Positions 21,856 to 28,501 are shown, numbered from the stretch's first letter. The stretch is DNA of 39,466 bases from an uncultured Eubacteriales bacterium (GCA_934401725.1 CAKRSS010000015.1:1-39466), one strand, 5' to 3'. The notes: generated by a model not told the origin, from the letters alone. A program made the numbers and translations.

Positions 21856-22389
21856 TTCTAACATTGCCGATATTTTTGCTTCCAAACCTGCCGGCCCTCG
21901 GACGTGTAATATTTTATATCCGGCCTCTTCATAAGCGGCATTGACGAATTCGTCGCGATCATTGTAATCATGCGATGAGTCGTCAAGCTCTATAAGTAGT
22001 TTTGGCCTTAAGTTTGCCGGATCGGCTAAAACAAAGTCGACATGCTTTGACTTGATTTTTGCAAAGCTGTATTTGTACTGCTTTGAGTTGTAAGGACACG
22101 TTGGTTCAACTAAGTCAGCCATTCGTACTTTGCTGAGTATTGTCAGATCAAAAGCGTCTGCAATTGGTTTTAGCGCTTTGTAAAAATAGTATTCGTTCTT
22201 TGTTAGGAAATATTTTGACCTGTAATGGTATTCGAAATTGCTTTCCGGATACCTGTTTCTTTCGAAGTTGTTTGCCGGGTACTCATTTCTTTCAAAATTG
22301 GTTTCCCTATAATTTTGTTCGTTTCGGGATTGGCTACTTGGGAAGAAAAAAGACAGAAAAGAAAATAAACAGCCACAATTTTTGGACAT
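21850..22389 (-). CDS. DUF2726 domain protein (putative nuclease fold), prophage accessory gene
   Basis: A 179-residue protein. Residues about 1-20 are hydrophobic and Cys/Phe-rich (CGCLFSFLSFFFPSS), perhaps a membrane anchor. Residues 25-55 hold three imperfect repeats of the form NFERNxYPx. From about residue 62 a DUF2726 domain follows: KNEYYFYKALKPIAD, ILSKVRMADLV, KSKHVDFVLAD, PKLLIELDDSSHD, DEFVNAAYEEAGYKILHV. The VDFVL and LLIELDDSSH strands resemble the core of PD-(D/E)XK/Vsr-like nucleases, which is known for the family only by similarity. It is not part of the conserved phage set and is probably cargo, for instance for exclusion of other phages; that role is inference. Confidence 0.75.
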   Translation of the reverse strand: MSKNCGCLFSFLSFFFPSSQSRNEQNYRETNFERNEYPANNFERNRYPESNFEYHYRSKYFLTKNEYYFYKALKPIADAFDLTILSKVRMADLVEPTCPYNSKQYKYSFAKIKSKHVDFVLADPANLRPKLLIELDDSSHDYNDRDEFVNAAYEEAGYKILHVRGPAGLEAKISAMLEK

Positions 22390-22403
22390 GATGCTCCTCC
22401 GTG

Positions 22404-22706
22404 TTAGTTCTTGATATTTATTTTGTTTCCGTTTCCTGTTATGGTTGTAGTGTTACCGCCGATTGATTTTGTCACTATATAGGGTTTTCCATCTAATGTT
22501 TTTGGGGTATCTGAAAGTCCTGATAGGTAGTCAATTGATATGTTGTAGTACCGTGCAAGTGTTTTGTAGTGTTCAATTGGCATTTGATAGCGCCCACTTT
22601 CCCACCTTGCATATTGTTGTTGATAAGTGTGCAATATATCGGCTATTTCCTGTTGGCTCTTATCTGCGTCATTACGTGCGTCTTTGAGCCTTTGGTAAAA
22701 TTGCAT
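22404..22706 (-). CDS. XRE family prophage repressor
   Basis: A 100-residue regulator starting at ATG 22706 behind an excellent AGGAGG. The helix-turn-helix is SQQEIADILHTYQQQYARWE; YNISIDYLSGLSDTPKTLDG follows, and the tail (IGGNTTTITGNGNKINIKN) is Asn/Gly/Thr-rich. It is divergent from the structural genes and lies next to a region with repeated ATGTTGT sites, the arrangement of a lysogeny repressor. A paralogue without the tail is at 20504-20725. Confidence 0.9.
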   Translation of the reverse strand: MQFYQRLKDARNDADKSQQEIADILHTYQQQYARWESGRYQMPIEHYKTLARYYNISIDYLSGLSDTPKTLDGKPYIVTKSIGGNTTTITGNGNKINIKN

Positions 22707-22761
22707 AAAAATCACCTCCTAAACAGCTTAAGCTGCATCTTTCTTTTTGTGCATTATGGAG

Positions 22762-22767
22762 ATTATA
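22762..22767 (-). promoter_or_regulatory. -10 box of the XRE repressor promoter
   Basis: TATAAT on the minus strand, about 57 bp before the repressor start; the -35 is weak, which suits an autoregulated promoter. Confidence 0.55.
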
Positions 22768-22789
22768 TCATAAAACATTATTGTTGTAC

Positions 22790-22818
22790 TTGACTTACAT
22801 CATCAATGTTGTTATAAT
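22790..22818 (+). promoter_or_regulatory. Main rightward prophage promoter
   Basis: TTGACT (22790-22795) and TATAAT (22813-22818), 17-bp spacer, overlapped by an ATGTTGT half-site (22806-22812). Confidence 0.88.
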
Positions 22819-22826
22819 TTTATTAC

Positions 22827-22844
22827 TACAACATTTATGTTGTA
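22827..22844 (+). promoter_or_regulatory. Probable repressor operator
   Basis: TACAACAT-TT-ATGTTGTA, a perfect palindrome just after the -10 box. Further ATGTTGT or ATTGTTGTA half-sites occur in the spacer and upstream of the -35, so several repressor dimers could bind. Confidence 0.75.
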
Positions 22845-22874
22845 TTAAATCAATAAACAAAGGAGCAAAAGAAA

Positions 22875-23204
22875 ATGGTTACAGGAATCTATGTAACAAA
22901 CGTTTACCGGAACTGCGGGAGCTTTGATAGCTCGGGTAAAACAATCGAATACGACAAGGACGTGATCTATTGTCAGGTACTTGATAAGGAGCGCGGCCTT
23001 ATCCCTAAAACGTATACCGGAAAGCATACCGATATAGTGCTTATCGGCTGCAACGACGTGCAAGACCTCATTGGCCATGAAGTTATGTTGCTGACAGAGG
23101 CTCGCATGAGCAACGGCAAGCCGACAGACGTCGTCCAATCTATTATGGTCATACCTCCCGAAATGGGCGGTGAAATGATCGAGATTGTTATACATACGGC
23201 ATGA
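22875..23204 (+). CDS. Small protein in the pV (ssDNA-binding) position
   Basis: A 109-residue soluble protein, first gene of the rightward prophage transcript, behind AAGGAG. It is predicted to be rich in beta strands (TGIYVTNVYRNCGSFDSSGK, DVIYCQVLDKE, KHTDIVLIGC, HEVMLLTEARMSNGKPTDVV) with an acidic region near the end. No sequence family is recognised with certainty. By position (between the repressor and the coat gene), size and all-beta look it is the best candidate for the single-strand DNA-binding protein that coats phage DNA before assembly. Confidence 0.6.
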   Translation: MVTGIYVTNVYRNCGSFDSSGKTIEYDKDVIYCQVLDKERGLIPKTYTGKHTDIVLIGCNDVQDLIGHEVMLLTEARMSNGKPTDVVQSIMVIPPEMGGEMIEIVIHTA

Positions 23205-23231
23205 TTCTTGAAGGAAGGAGGATAAACCACC

Positions 23232-23459
23232 ATGACGGATTTGATTAGCAAGATGTTTTCGGGCTTTACTGACGCTATAACCGGACTTACCAGCGGCATT
23301 AAAACCGGATTCTTGAACCTCATTTACGTTGACCCCGCCGCGACGACGAAAGAGCTCTCCGGTATCGTTGAGTTTGCTTTTATCTTCGGCGGCGTTACAC
23401 TGGCCATATGCATAGTGTGGGGTACGTTCCGCTTCATCCGGTCGAAGACTCATCATTAA
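23232..23459 (+). CDS. Probable major coat protein (pVIII-like)
   Basis: A 75-residue protein behind AGGAGG. It has an amphipathic N-terminal half (TDLISKMFSGFTDAITGLTS), a central membrane helix (about residues 44-64, ELSGIVEFAFIFGGVTLAIC) and a basic C-terminus (RFIRSKTHH) to contact DNA: the architecture of filamentous phage coat proteins. There is no separate signal peptide. A strong terminator follows directly, as after gene VIII in Ff phages, which would raise the amount of this message over the downstream ones. Confidence 0.72.
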   Translation: MTDLISKMFSGFTDAITGLTSGIKTGFLNLIYVDPAATTKELSGIVEFAFIFGGVTLAICIVWGTFRFIRSKTHH

Positions 23460-23469
23460 CCCATTCCTT

Positions 23470-23505
23470 GCGGGGTGCGGACATTCCGCGCCCCGCTTTC
23501 TTCTT
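23470..23505 (+). terminator. Terminator after the coat gene
   Basis: GCGGGGTGCGG (23470-23480) pairs with CCGCGCCCCGC (23486-23496) and is followed by TTTCTTCTT. Genes to its right probably depend on read-through. Confidence 0.82.
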
Positions 23506-23519
23506 AGGAGGTGATTAAT

Positions 23520-23711
23520 ATTAACATTCTGCAGCCCTTTATCACGCTGCTCATAAGCTCCGCTGCGCACTGCAAAGCTGTGCTATCTGATGAGTACATA
23601 CTCAACTTCATTGTTGACTCTACCCGCCAGCTTATCGCTATACTGTGCGTCGCTCTCATTGTCGGGCTTGTGATTGCCGTTATTTTCAGCTTTGCCGGAC
23701 GGAGGAGGTGA
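23520..23711 (+). CDS. Small coat-like protein with non-AUG start (candidate minor coat protein)
   Basis: The frame is open with a single membrane helix near the C-terminus (LIAILCVALIVGLVIAVIFS) ending in GRRR, like the coat gene before it. The perfect AGGAGG at 23506-23511 leaves no ATG at the right distance: GTG 23511 overlaps it and cannot be used from it, whereas ATT 23520 lies at the ideal 8 bases and gives 63 residues. An AUU start would make translation weak, suiting a minor structural protein. ATT 23514 and CTG 23529 are less well placed. Position fits pVII/pIX-type proteins. Confidence 0.65.
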   Translation: MNILQPFITLLISSAAHCKAVLSDEYILNFIVDSTRQLIAILCVALIVGLVIAVIFSFAGRRR

Positions 23712-23717
23712 GACGAT

Positions 23718-23873
23718 ATGTGGCAAATACTAACGGATTTTTGGACGTCGTTTCTTGGCTCCGGCCTTACCGACCCGACCACCCTGCAGCTGCTTACCCT
23801 TGTGTCCTGCCTGTCCTTATGCGGCATGGTCATAGCTATCCCGTGGGCAATTATTAAAAAAGTGCTTAAATAG
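23718..23873 (+). CDS. Very small membrane protein (51 aa), minor coat candidate
   Basis: Starts MWQILTDFWTSFLGSGLTDP, followed by a hydrophobic helix (about residues 23-43, LLTLVSCLSLCGMVIAIPWA) and a basic end IIKKVLK, then TAG. GGAGGAGGTGAG lies 8 to 18 bases upstream of the ATG, so it overlaps the end of the preceding gene and should be coupled to it. Single helix with a basic tail is the same layout as the two genes before it; probably a pVII/pIX analogue capping one end of the particle. Confidence 0.7.
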   Translation: MWQILTDFWTSFLGSGLTDPTTLQLLTLVSCLSLCGMVIAIPWAIIKKVLK

Positions 23874-23884
23874 GAGACTACGAA

Positions 23885-25045
23885 ATGAAAACAAGTAAAC
23901 GCATTTTTCCCGCTGCTTTTGCGGTTATTATCATGGCAGCGACGCTGATCGGCGCCGCTCCACCCGTTCTGGCGGCCGCTCCGGCCACCAACTACCAGTA
24001 TATTGACGGCTATTACACCGACTATGTTCACATTACGGTTCCGTCTAGCTATCTGCCTGACGGATGGTCGCCGTCCTCCATGACCGGCCTCCAGTATGAA
24101 GGCCGATGGGGCTACACTGACAATGACGGCTCTACTTACATGGTTTATGACTTTCTCGTGACCGGAGGCGGCAGCGCTTCTGGGGTAACTTATACGTATC
24201 CTTTCAAAGGCTATTACTCTGAAGGCGGAGACGGAGAAGACGATATAGAGTACACTGCTCTAGTAATATATCTGACCCTCTTTAATTTCCCTTACCCGAT
24301 AGACGAGCCGAATCCGGATCCTGACCCCGATCCTACCCCCTCTTATGAACGCCTGTTTGAAGTGTACTATGTCGGCGATGTCGCTACTCTTGTGTACTGT
24401 CCAAACTCTGAATTCTTGAAAAACTTTGACCCCCGTTATCTTACCGGACTTGAGTATATCGGGCGCGAGGGCTACTTCAGCGATGACTACGGTGAAGATG
24501 TTATGGTCTACAAGTGGAATGTGGTTGAGTTTGCTGATGTTACAGTCAGACATACGTTTGAAATCTATTGCGAAAGTGAGAGTGATGACCCAGATGAGCC
24601 AAACGAATACCTTTCTCGCACAGTAACCTTTGACCTACTCAGGTATCGGGCCGGTGAGAATAGTTACTGGGATAAGTATCAGAAGTTGTGCAGGCAGTTC
24701 ACCAAAGACGGCAAGGTCGATTATTTCGCGCTGGTTAGTCACCTGTTTTCCTTGCAGGACAGCGTCGACCGGACGTTTTACCGCGACGGTTACGACAAGG
24801 GGTATAAAGAGGGCTACCTCAAAGGCCGCGCAGACGGTCTGACCGAAGCTATTGATAATGATCCGTCATTTTATAAGCTTGTCCAAACCATAATCGTATC
24901 TCCTGTGACGGCTTTTCGTGAGATTTTTAATTTTGATATACCAATGCCTGGTGGAGGAACATTTAATGTTTGGGCGATTGTTAGTTTTGTTATAACAATT
25001 ATTATCGTGTTTATTGTTATTGCTTTTTTGAGAGGTAAAAAATGA
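23885..25045 (+). CDS. pIII-like phage tip adhesin with duplicated domain
   Basis: A 386-residue exported protein. The signal peptide covers about residues 1-30 (KRIFPAAFAVIIMAATLIGA...PPVLAAAP). Two related beta-rich domains follow: the first around residues 35-135 contains MTGLQYEGRWGYTDNDG...YMVYDFLV, the second around 152-250 contains LTGLEYIGREGYFSDDYG...VMVYKWNVV. They are joined by an Asp/Pro linker (PNPDPDPDPTP, about 141-151). The C-terminal part has DGYDKGYKEGYLKGRADG and ends in a membrane helix (361-381) with RGKK. N-terminal repeat domains, flexible linker and C-terminal anchor match the layout of gene III protein, which binds the host receptor. Confidence 0.78.
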   Translation: MKTSKRIFPAAFAVIIMAATLIGAAPPVLAAAPATNYQYIDGYYTDYVHITVPSSYLPDGWSPSSMTGLQYEGRWGYTDNDGSTYMVYDFLVTGGGSASGVTYTYPFKGYYSEGGDGEDDIEYTALVIYLTLFNFPYPIDEPNPDPDPDPTPSYERLFEVYYVGDVATLVYCPNSEFLKNFDPRYLTGLEYIGREGYFSDDYGEDVMVYKWNVVEFADVTVRHTFEIYCESESDDPDEPNEYLSRTVTFDLLRYRAGENSYWDKYQKLCRQFTKDGKVDYFALVSHLFSLQDSVDRTFYRDGYDKGYKEGYLKGRADGLTEAIDNDPSFYKLVQTIIVSPVTAFREIFNFDIPMPGGGTFNVWAIVSFVITIIIVFIVIAFLRGKK

Positions 25046-25530
25046 TTAAACGCATTATTGTTATTGCTATGACTATTGCGTTGTTGTTATCCGTTTATGG
25101 CTCTAAGTGCACACCGGACGAAATGTGGGATAAATTAGACGTTGCTTATTACAAGCTTGAGTTAGATTATCTTGATGAAAGCGATGTTGCTGACGACCCT
25201 AACGATGCTCTTGCCGGTATTAAGTCTATATTAAAGAAACTTTCATTGGTATTTGCTGTACCGGCTTGGTTTGTTGATTGTGTTGCTGCAACGCGATTTT
25301 TAGCTACAGCTACTCCGTCTCAAGATTACTACAATCTTGGTCGTCGGCAATATCGTTATAGCAAAGTATATGGTTGGCTTGTTAATCCGAATTTTTCGAG
25401 AAATGATCTTTCAACGGGGTTTGTTCGATATTATTCACCGAAGTGGCCGAACTCTATTTTTTCTTATAACATGTTCAAGGGAGAGTTTGTGGTTAGTGGC
25501 GAACCTATACCTCTTCCTTCCGGAGGATAA
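25042..25530 (+). CDS. Exported or anchored protein in the pVI position
   Basis: A 162-residue protein starting within the adhesin stop (ATGA overlap). An N-terminal hydrophobic stretch (IIVIAMTIALLLSVYG) acts as signal or anchor; the cysteine after it is preceded by Lys and does not form a lipobox. A second mildly hydrophobic segment (SLVFAVPAWFVDCVAATRFL) lies near residues 75-95, and the C-terminal third is aromatic-rich. No family is recognised. Placement between the pIII-like and pI-like genes equals that of gene VI, whose product helps release the particle. Confidence 0.6.
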   Translation: MIKRIIVIAMTIALLLSVYGSKCTPDEMWDKLDVAYYKLELDYLDESDVADDPNDALAGIKSILKKLSLVFAVPAWFVDCVAATRFLATATPSQDYYNLGRRQYRYSKVYGWLVNPNFSRNDLSTGFVRYYSPKWPNSIFSYNMFKGEFVVSGEPIPLPSGG

Positions 25531-25532
25531 CC

Positions 25533-26453
25533 ATGCAGTGGATAATAATACTGGCTGTCGTGATCTTACTCGTTGTCATAATCAAGCAGTTTCTCGGCTC
25601 GGAAAAGAAAACCGAAGAGGTTGTGAAAATGCGCTCCGGGGCTGTTGGCTCCGGCAAGACTGCTCTTTGCAGCATAGACATTCTCAAAGATTACAAACGG
25701 CTATATAAGCGCTGGAAGCGCAACAAAAAGAAGTTCCGACGCCCGGTGATCTATTCTAATATCCCTTTCCGGATGTCCCGTAAACGGTGGGCTAAGGTGC
25801 TTAAGCGCGAACACTTACTGCTTCAGGAGCTGTTCCCGGATGACGAGCTACCGCTTGTCTTGTGGGACGAAGCCGGTCTGAGTTGTAACCAATACAGCTA
25901 CGATGACCCGAATGTTGTCAGCGAAAATATAAACGACTCGTGGCAATGCGTCGAGGTGTTTATCCGTCTCTTCCGCCACTTCTACGGCGACCGTGGCGAC
26001 AATGTCCGGCTCTACGTTACCGATCAGGCCACGGGCGACATCTGTATCGCGCTGCGTCGTCGCTTTGGCTTTATAGATAACCTGTCCGGGTTCGGTCGTT
26101 GGCTGCTTGTGCTGCCATTCTATAAGGTCAACGTGACCCGGCTCTTTATGGCCGAAGACAGCGTCCAAAATAATAACGCCCTTCAGATTGGCGAAGAAGT
26201 CAAGGAAAAGTATTACTTTGGCTGGCTGCCTTATCGGTGGATGTCGGTCAAGCATTATGATAGCCATTGCTTTAAGCCGGTCCGAACGCTCGGCTTTGCC
26301 CGTGAGGTCTCGTTTGACTGCTGGTCAGATAACACGATGCCGGACAAGCTCACGACCAACTACGTACCGGACATAAGGCTCACAGTTGAGGAGAAGGCGA
26401 AATATAAGGCCATGCTCAAAGCCCGCGAGAAACGCGCCCTGACGGGGCTCTGA
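25533..26453 (+). CDS. Zot/pI-like phage assembly ATPase
   Basis: A 306-residue P-loop protein. It starts with a membrane helix (about residues 3-17, WIIILAVVILLVVII), then Walker A GAVGSGKT at 36-43, Walker B LVLWDE at 108-113, the DQATGDICIALRRR segment at about 168-182 and a basic, aromatic C-terminal part. This is the zonular-occludens-toxin-like family to which gene I of filamentous phages belongs; it drives extrusion of the phage through the membrane. In Ff phages the ATPase part precedes the membrane helix, whereas here the helix is at the N-terminus. GGAGG lies before ATG 25533, two bases after the previous stop. It ends at the giant hairpin. Confidence 0.85.
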   Translation: MQWIIILAVVILLVVIIKQFLGSEKKTEEVVKMRSGAVGSGKTALCSIDILKDYKRLYKRWKRNKKKFRRPVIYSNIPFRMSRKRWAKVLKREHLLLQELFPDDELPLVLWDEAGLSCNQYSYDDPNVVSENINDSWQCVEVFIRLFRHFYGDRGDNVRLYVTDQATGDICIALRRRFGFIDNLSGFGRWLLVLPFYKVNVTRLFMAEDSVQNNNALQIGEEVKEKYYFGWLPYRWMSVKHYDSHCFKPVRTLGFAREVSFDCWSDNTMPDKLTTNYVPDIRLTVEEKAKYKAMLKAREKRALTGL

Positions 26454-26536
26454 CCGCCGTCAGAACGGAGGGGAGGGTTCCGGGAGGGGGAGAGCTTCAG
26501 CCCCCCCCCCTCCCGGAACCCTCCGGAGGCGGTCAG
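26450..26536. promoter_or_regulatory. Large stem-loop in the phage intergenic region (packaging signal or origin candidate)
   Basis: A perfect 19-bp stem, GGAGGGTTCCGGGAGGGGG (26472-26490) with its complement (26506-26524), around a 15-base loop including a run of C, enclosed by an outer CTGACCGCC/GGCGGTCAG pair (26450-26458, 26528-26536). It begins at the stop of the pI-like gene and precedes rep. The same place in Ff phages holds the packaging hairpin and the replication origins. No T-run follows, so it is not an ordinary terminator. Confidence 0.65.
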
Positions 26537-26562
26537 AGGGATAAAAAGGATAATTGGATATC

Positions 26563-26587
26563 AGCACCCCTTACAATAGGTGCTTTT
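26563..26587 (+). terminator. Small hairpin before rep
   Basis: AGCACC and GGTGCT separated by ten bases, followed by TTT; either a weak terminator or part of the replication origin. Confidence 0.5.
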
Positions 26588-26624
26588 AAGTCACTTTAAA
26601 AGTGAGTTGGAGAAAAAAAAGACT

Positions 26625-27590
26625 ATGCAAAACCCTTTCAAGATTTCGTTGGATAAAATCTCAATGGTCTATAAAATAAGCTTTATGCACGACACAGTAA
26701 ATATTGATGCACTCGACAATCAGATGAACGAATACGGATTTTGGATGAAAGAAGAATTTGGCTCAACAAGATATGGGACGTATCAAAAGAACTATACTTA
26801 CTGTAAAGCTGAAGAACCCGAAGGAACTATATTTTTAGGCTTTATTTTGAATGCCCCTATACCGAAAACAAAATATTTCAAGATTGAATATAATCCGAAC
26901 AAGGTACAATTGCCGGTGCCTGTTACGTCTCTGATTAATCAATTACATTGCCGATTAGTAAAGGTGCAAAGCATAGATGTTGCATTGGATTTCGAAGGAT
27001 TGGCTATTGATGATTACCGTGTAGATACGCGCTCGGATACCATGGTGTATAGCTCCGGCATTAACCGGACTTATTACATACGCCCGAACGGTGAAGGCCG
27101 TATTAAAATTTATGACAAAACAAAAGAACGCGCAAAACTCGGAATTGAAATCCCTCAAACCTTGCGCGTGGAAATGACTATTAAAGACCCTGACTTTTTT
27201 CAGTATAATTTGGTGCACGAACTTTACGTGCAGGATATTAGCCGCTATATCGGTTATCTCAGTGAAATCAGTGTCAGACGTCGAACTGCTGTGATTCCGG
27301 GTGATGACCGCAAATACAATCCGGTTATTCTTTATCTACTCAATAACGTTGATCAAGAGACAGCGAAAACTGCTATCTCTATGATGAGTGTCAATCACCG
27401 AGCAAAATACCGCGACTTGATGACTCATAGCGAGTTCGAACGCATTGATATTGATCCTATAACTTTTCTTGATACTCTTACATACATGATCAGACGGGAA
27501 GTACCCGTATATGAAATCTTAGATACACGAGAGGAATTAACAAAATGGACGTCAAAACACTATACACAGAATTCTATTGGTACTACATAA
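26625..27590 (+). CDS. Rep_trans-family replication initiator (pII-like)
   Basis: A 321-residue protein from ATG 26625 (GGAG twelve bases upstream; a GTG at 26580 inside the hairpin is less likely). The core motif SIDVALDFEG and the later GRIKIYDKTKE, LRVEMTIKDPDFFQYNL match the Rep_trans (PF02486) pattern seen in RstA-like filamentous phage and pT181-type initiators, which nick one strand with a Tyr and start rolling-circle replication. No cassette for a second nickase is present. It lies after the hairpin region and overlaps the integrase start by 46 bases in another frame. Confidence 0.83.
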   Translation: MQNPFKISLDKISMVYKISFMHDTVNIDALDNQMNEYGFWMKEEFGSTRYGTYQKNYTYCKAEEPEGTIFLGFILNAPIPKTKYFKIEYNPNKVQLPVPVTSLINQLHCRLVKVQSIDVALDFEGLAIDDYRVDTRSDTMVYSSGINRTYYIRPNGEGRIKIYDKTKERAKLGIEIPQTLRVEMTIKDPDFFQYNLVHELYVQDISRYIGYLSEISVRRRTAVIPGDDRKYNPVILYLLNNVDQETAKTAISMMSVNHRAKYRDLMTHSEFERIDIDPITFLDTLTYMIRREVPVYEILDTREELTKWTSKHYTQNSIGTT

Positions 27591-28423
27591 AAACACGCCT
27601 TAAGCCGAACACGCAGCGCGGGTATAGGGTAAACATTGAAAAGCATTACTTGCCGTTTGTCGGTGAGCTCGAGTTGTATGATATTAATTACCACACACTC
27701 GACAACGTAACCGACCAGCTGCTTGACAAAGGACTGTCAGCTCGTTCCGTCGTTTACGTGCACGCGACCGCCCGTAAAATGTTTGCTTTTGCCGTCCGCC
27801 GTGGTTATCTAATGGTTAGCCCATACGACGCCTACGACCTGCCGCGAGTGCCGGAATATCACCACAAAACAGTAACCATGACGGAGATCAGAGCTGCGGT
27901 TAAGGCTGCTGAAGGCACGGTTATGTATGCTCCGCTCGTTTTGGCGGCCATGTACGGCCTCCGCCGCGGTGAGGTTCTCGGGCTCAAGCCATCGGACTTT
28001 GACCCCGCGAGCAGTACGCTGTACATCCAGCGCACACGCAACACGGTTGACGGCCAGGACGTAGTGACCGACTGCAAGACCAAACACAGCCGCCGTTATG
28101 TGCTCATAGCTCCGGAACACTCGCCTATTTTCTCCGCCAGTGCGTCCATCAGCGACGAATACGTCGTCAATATATCCTCGGAGATGCTTGACAAACGGTG
28201 GTCACGCTTCAGAGCTATGCTGCCGAAGCCGTTCCACAAGCTCCGCTTCCACGATCTCCGGCACAGCTACGCGACAGCCATGATGCTTGCACGCGTCAAC
28301 CCTAAGATAGTCAGCGAAGCTCTCGGCCACTCCGGCATAGGCATAACGCTCGACCTTTACAGCCACCCCGACGTGTCAATGCAGCAGCAGCTTCTTGATG
28401 TAATAACAGAAAAGAGGACGTGA
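27545..28423 (+). CDS. Tyrosine recombinase/integrase of the prophage
   Basis: A 292-residue integrase. The N-terminal SAM-like core-binding domain covers about residues 1-95 (KTRLKPNTQRGYRVNIEKHY). The catalytic domain has the full set: Arg140 in GLRRGE, His236 and Arg239 in HDLRH, His262 in LGHSGI, and Tyr272 in LDLYSH. ATG 27545 lies inside the end of rep, so expression is tied to replication genes. Its stop is 17 bp from attR in tRNA-Ser, the usual place for tRNA-targeting integrases. Confidence 0.95.
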   Translation: MDVKTLYTEFYWYYIKTRLKPNTQRGYRVNIEKHYLPFVGELELYDINYHTLDNVTDQLLDKGLSARSVVYVHATARKMFAFAVRRGYLMVSPYDAYDLPRVPEYHHKTVTMTEIRAAVKAAEGTVMYAPLVLAAMYGLRRGEVLGLKPSDFDPASSTLYIQRTRNTVDGQDVVTDCKTKHSRRYVLIAPEHSPIFSASASISDEYVVNISSEMLDKRWSRFRAMLPKPFHKLRFHDLRHSYATAMMLARVNPKIVSEALGHSGIGITLDLYSHPDVSMQQQLLDVITEKRT

Positions 28424-28435
28424 AAACGTCCTCTT
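28412..28435 (+). terminator. Terminator at the integrase stop
   Basis: AAGAGGACG and CGTCCTCTT with a six-base loop overlap the TGA stop. Only a weak T-run follows. Confidence 0.6.
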
Positions 28436-28440
28436 ATCTA

Positions 28441-28501
28441 TTGGCGGAGAAGGAGAGATTCGAACTCTCGAACCGATTTTGGCGGTTACACGATTTCCAG
28501 T
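28441..28501. mobile_element. attR: 61-bp direct repeat inside tRNA-Ser
   Basis: Exact copy of 21639-21699. It supplies the 3' half of the working tRNA, from the anticodon loop to CCA, so integration keeps the tRNA whole. Confidence 0.92.

Larger units (their letters stand above)
21639..28501. mobile_element. Inovirus-like (filamentous phage) prophage in tRNA-Ser(GGA)
   Basis: About 6.8 kb between perfect 61-bp direct repeats, more AT-rich than the host. Left to right: DUF2726 gene and XRE repressor (minus strand); then on the plus strand a pV-position protein, three small single-helix proteins, a pIII-like adhesin, a pVI-position protein, a Zot/pI ATPase, a hairpin-rich intergenic region, a Rep_trans initiator and a tyrosine integrase. 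Circularised, this is the Ff order V, VIII, III, VI, I, intergenic, II. There is no secretin (pIV), lysis, capsid-head or terminase gene. Size and content fit the Inoviridae in the broad sense with a Gram-positive host. All frames except the non-AUG small gene look intact, so it may be active. Confidence 0.88.

Noticed and set aside
25533..26453. Zot-like protein as an enterotoxin
   Set aside because: The Zot name refers to the Vibrio phage CTX protein; here the context and Walker motifs support a phage assembly role. No toxin domain is seen.
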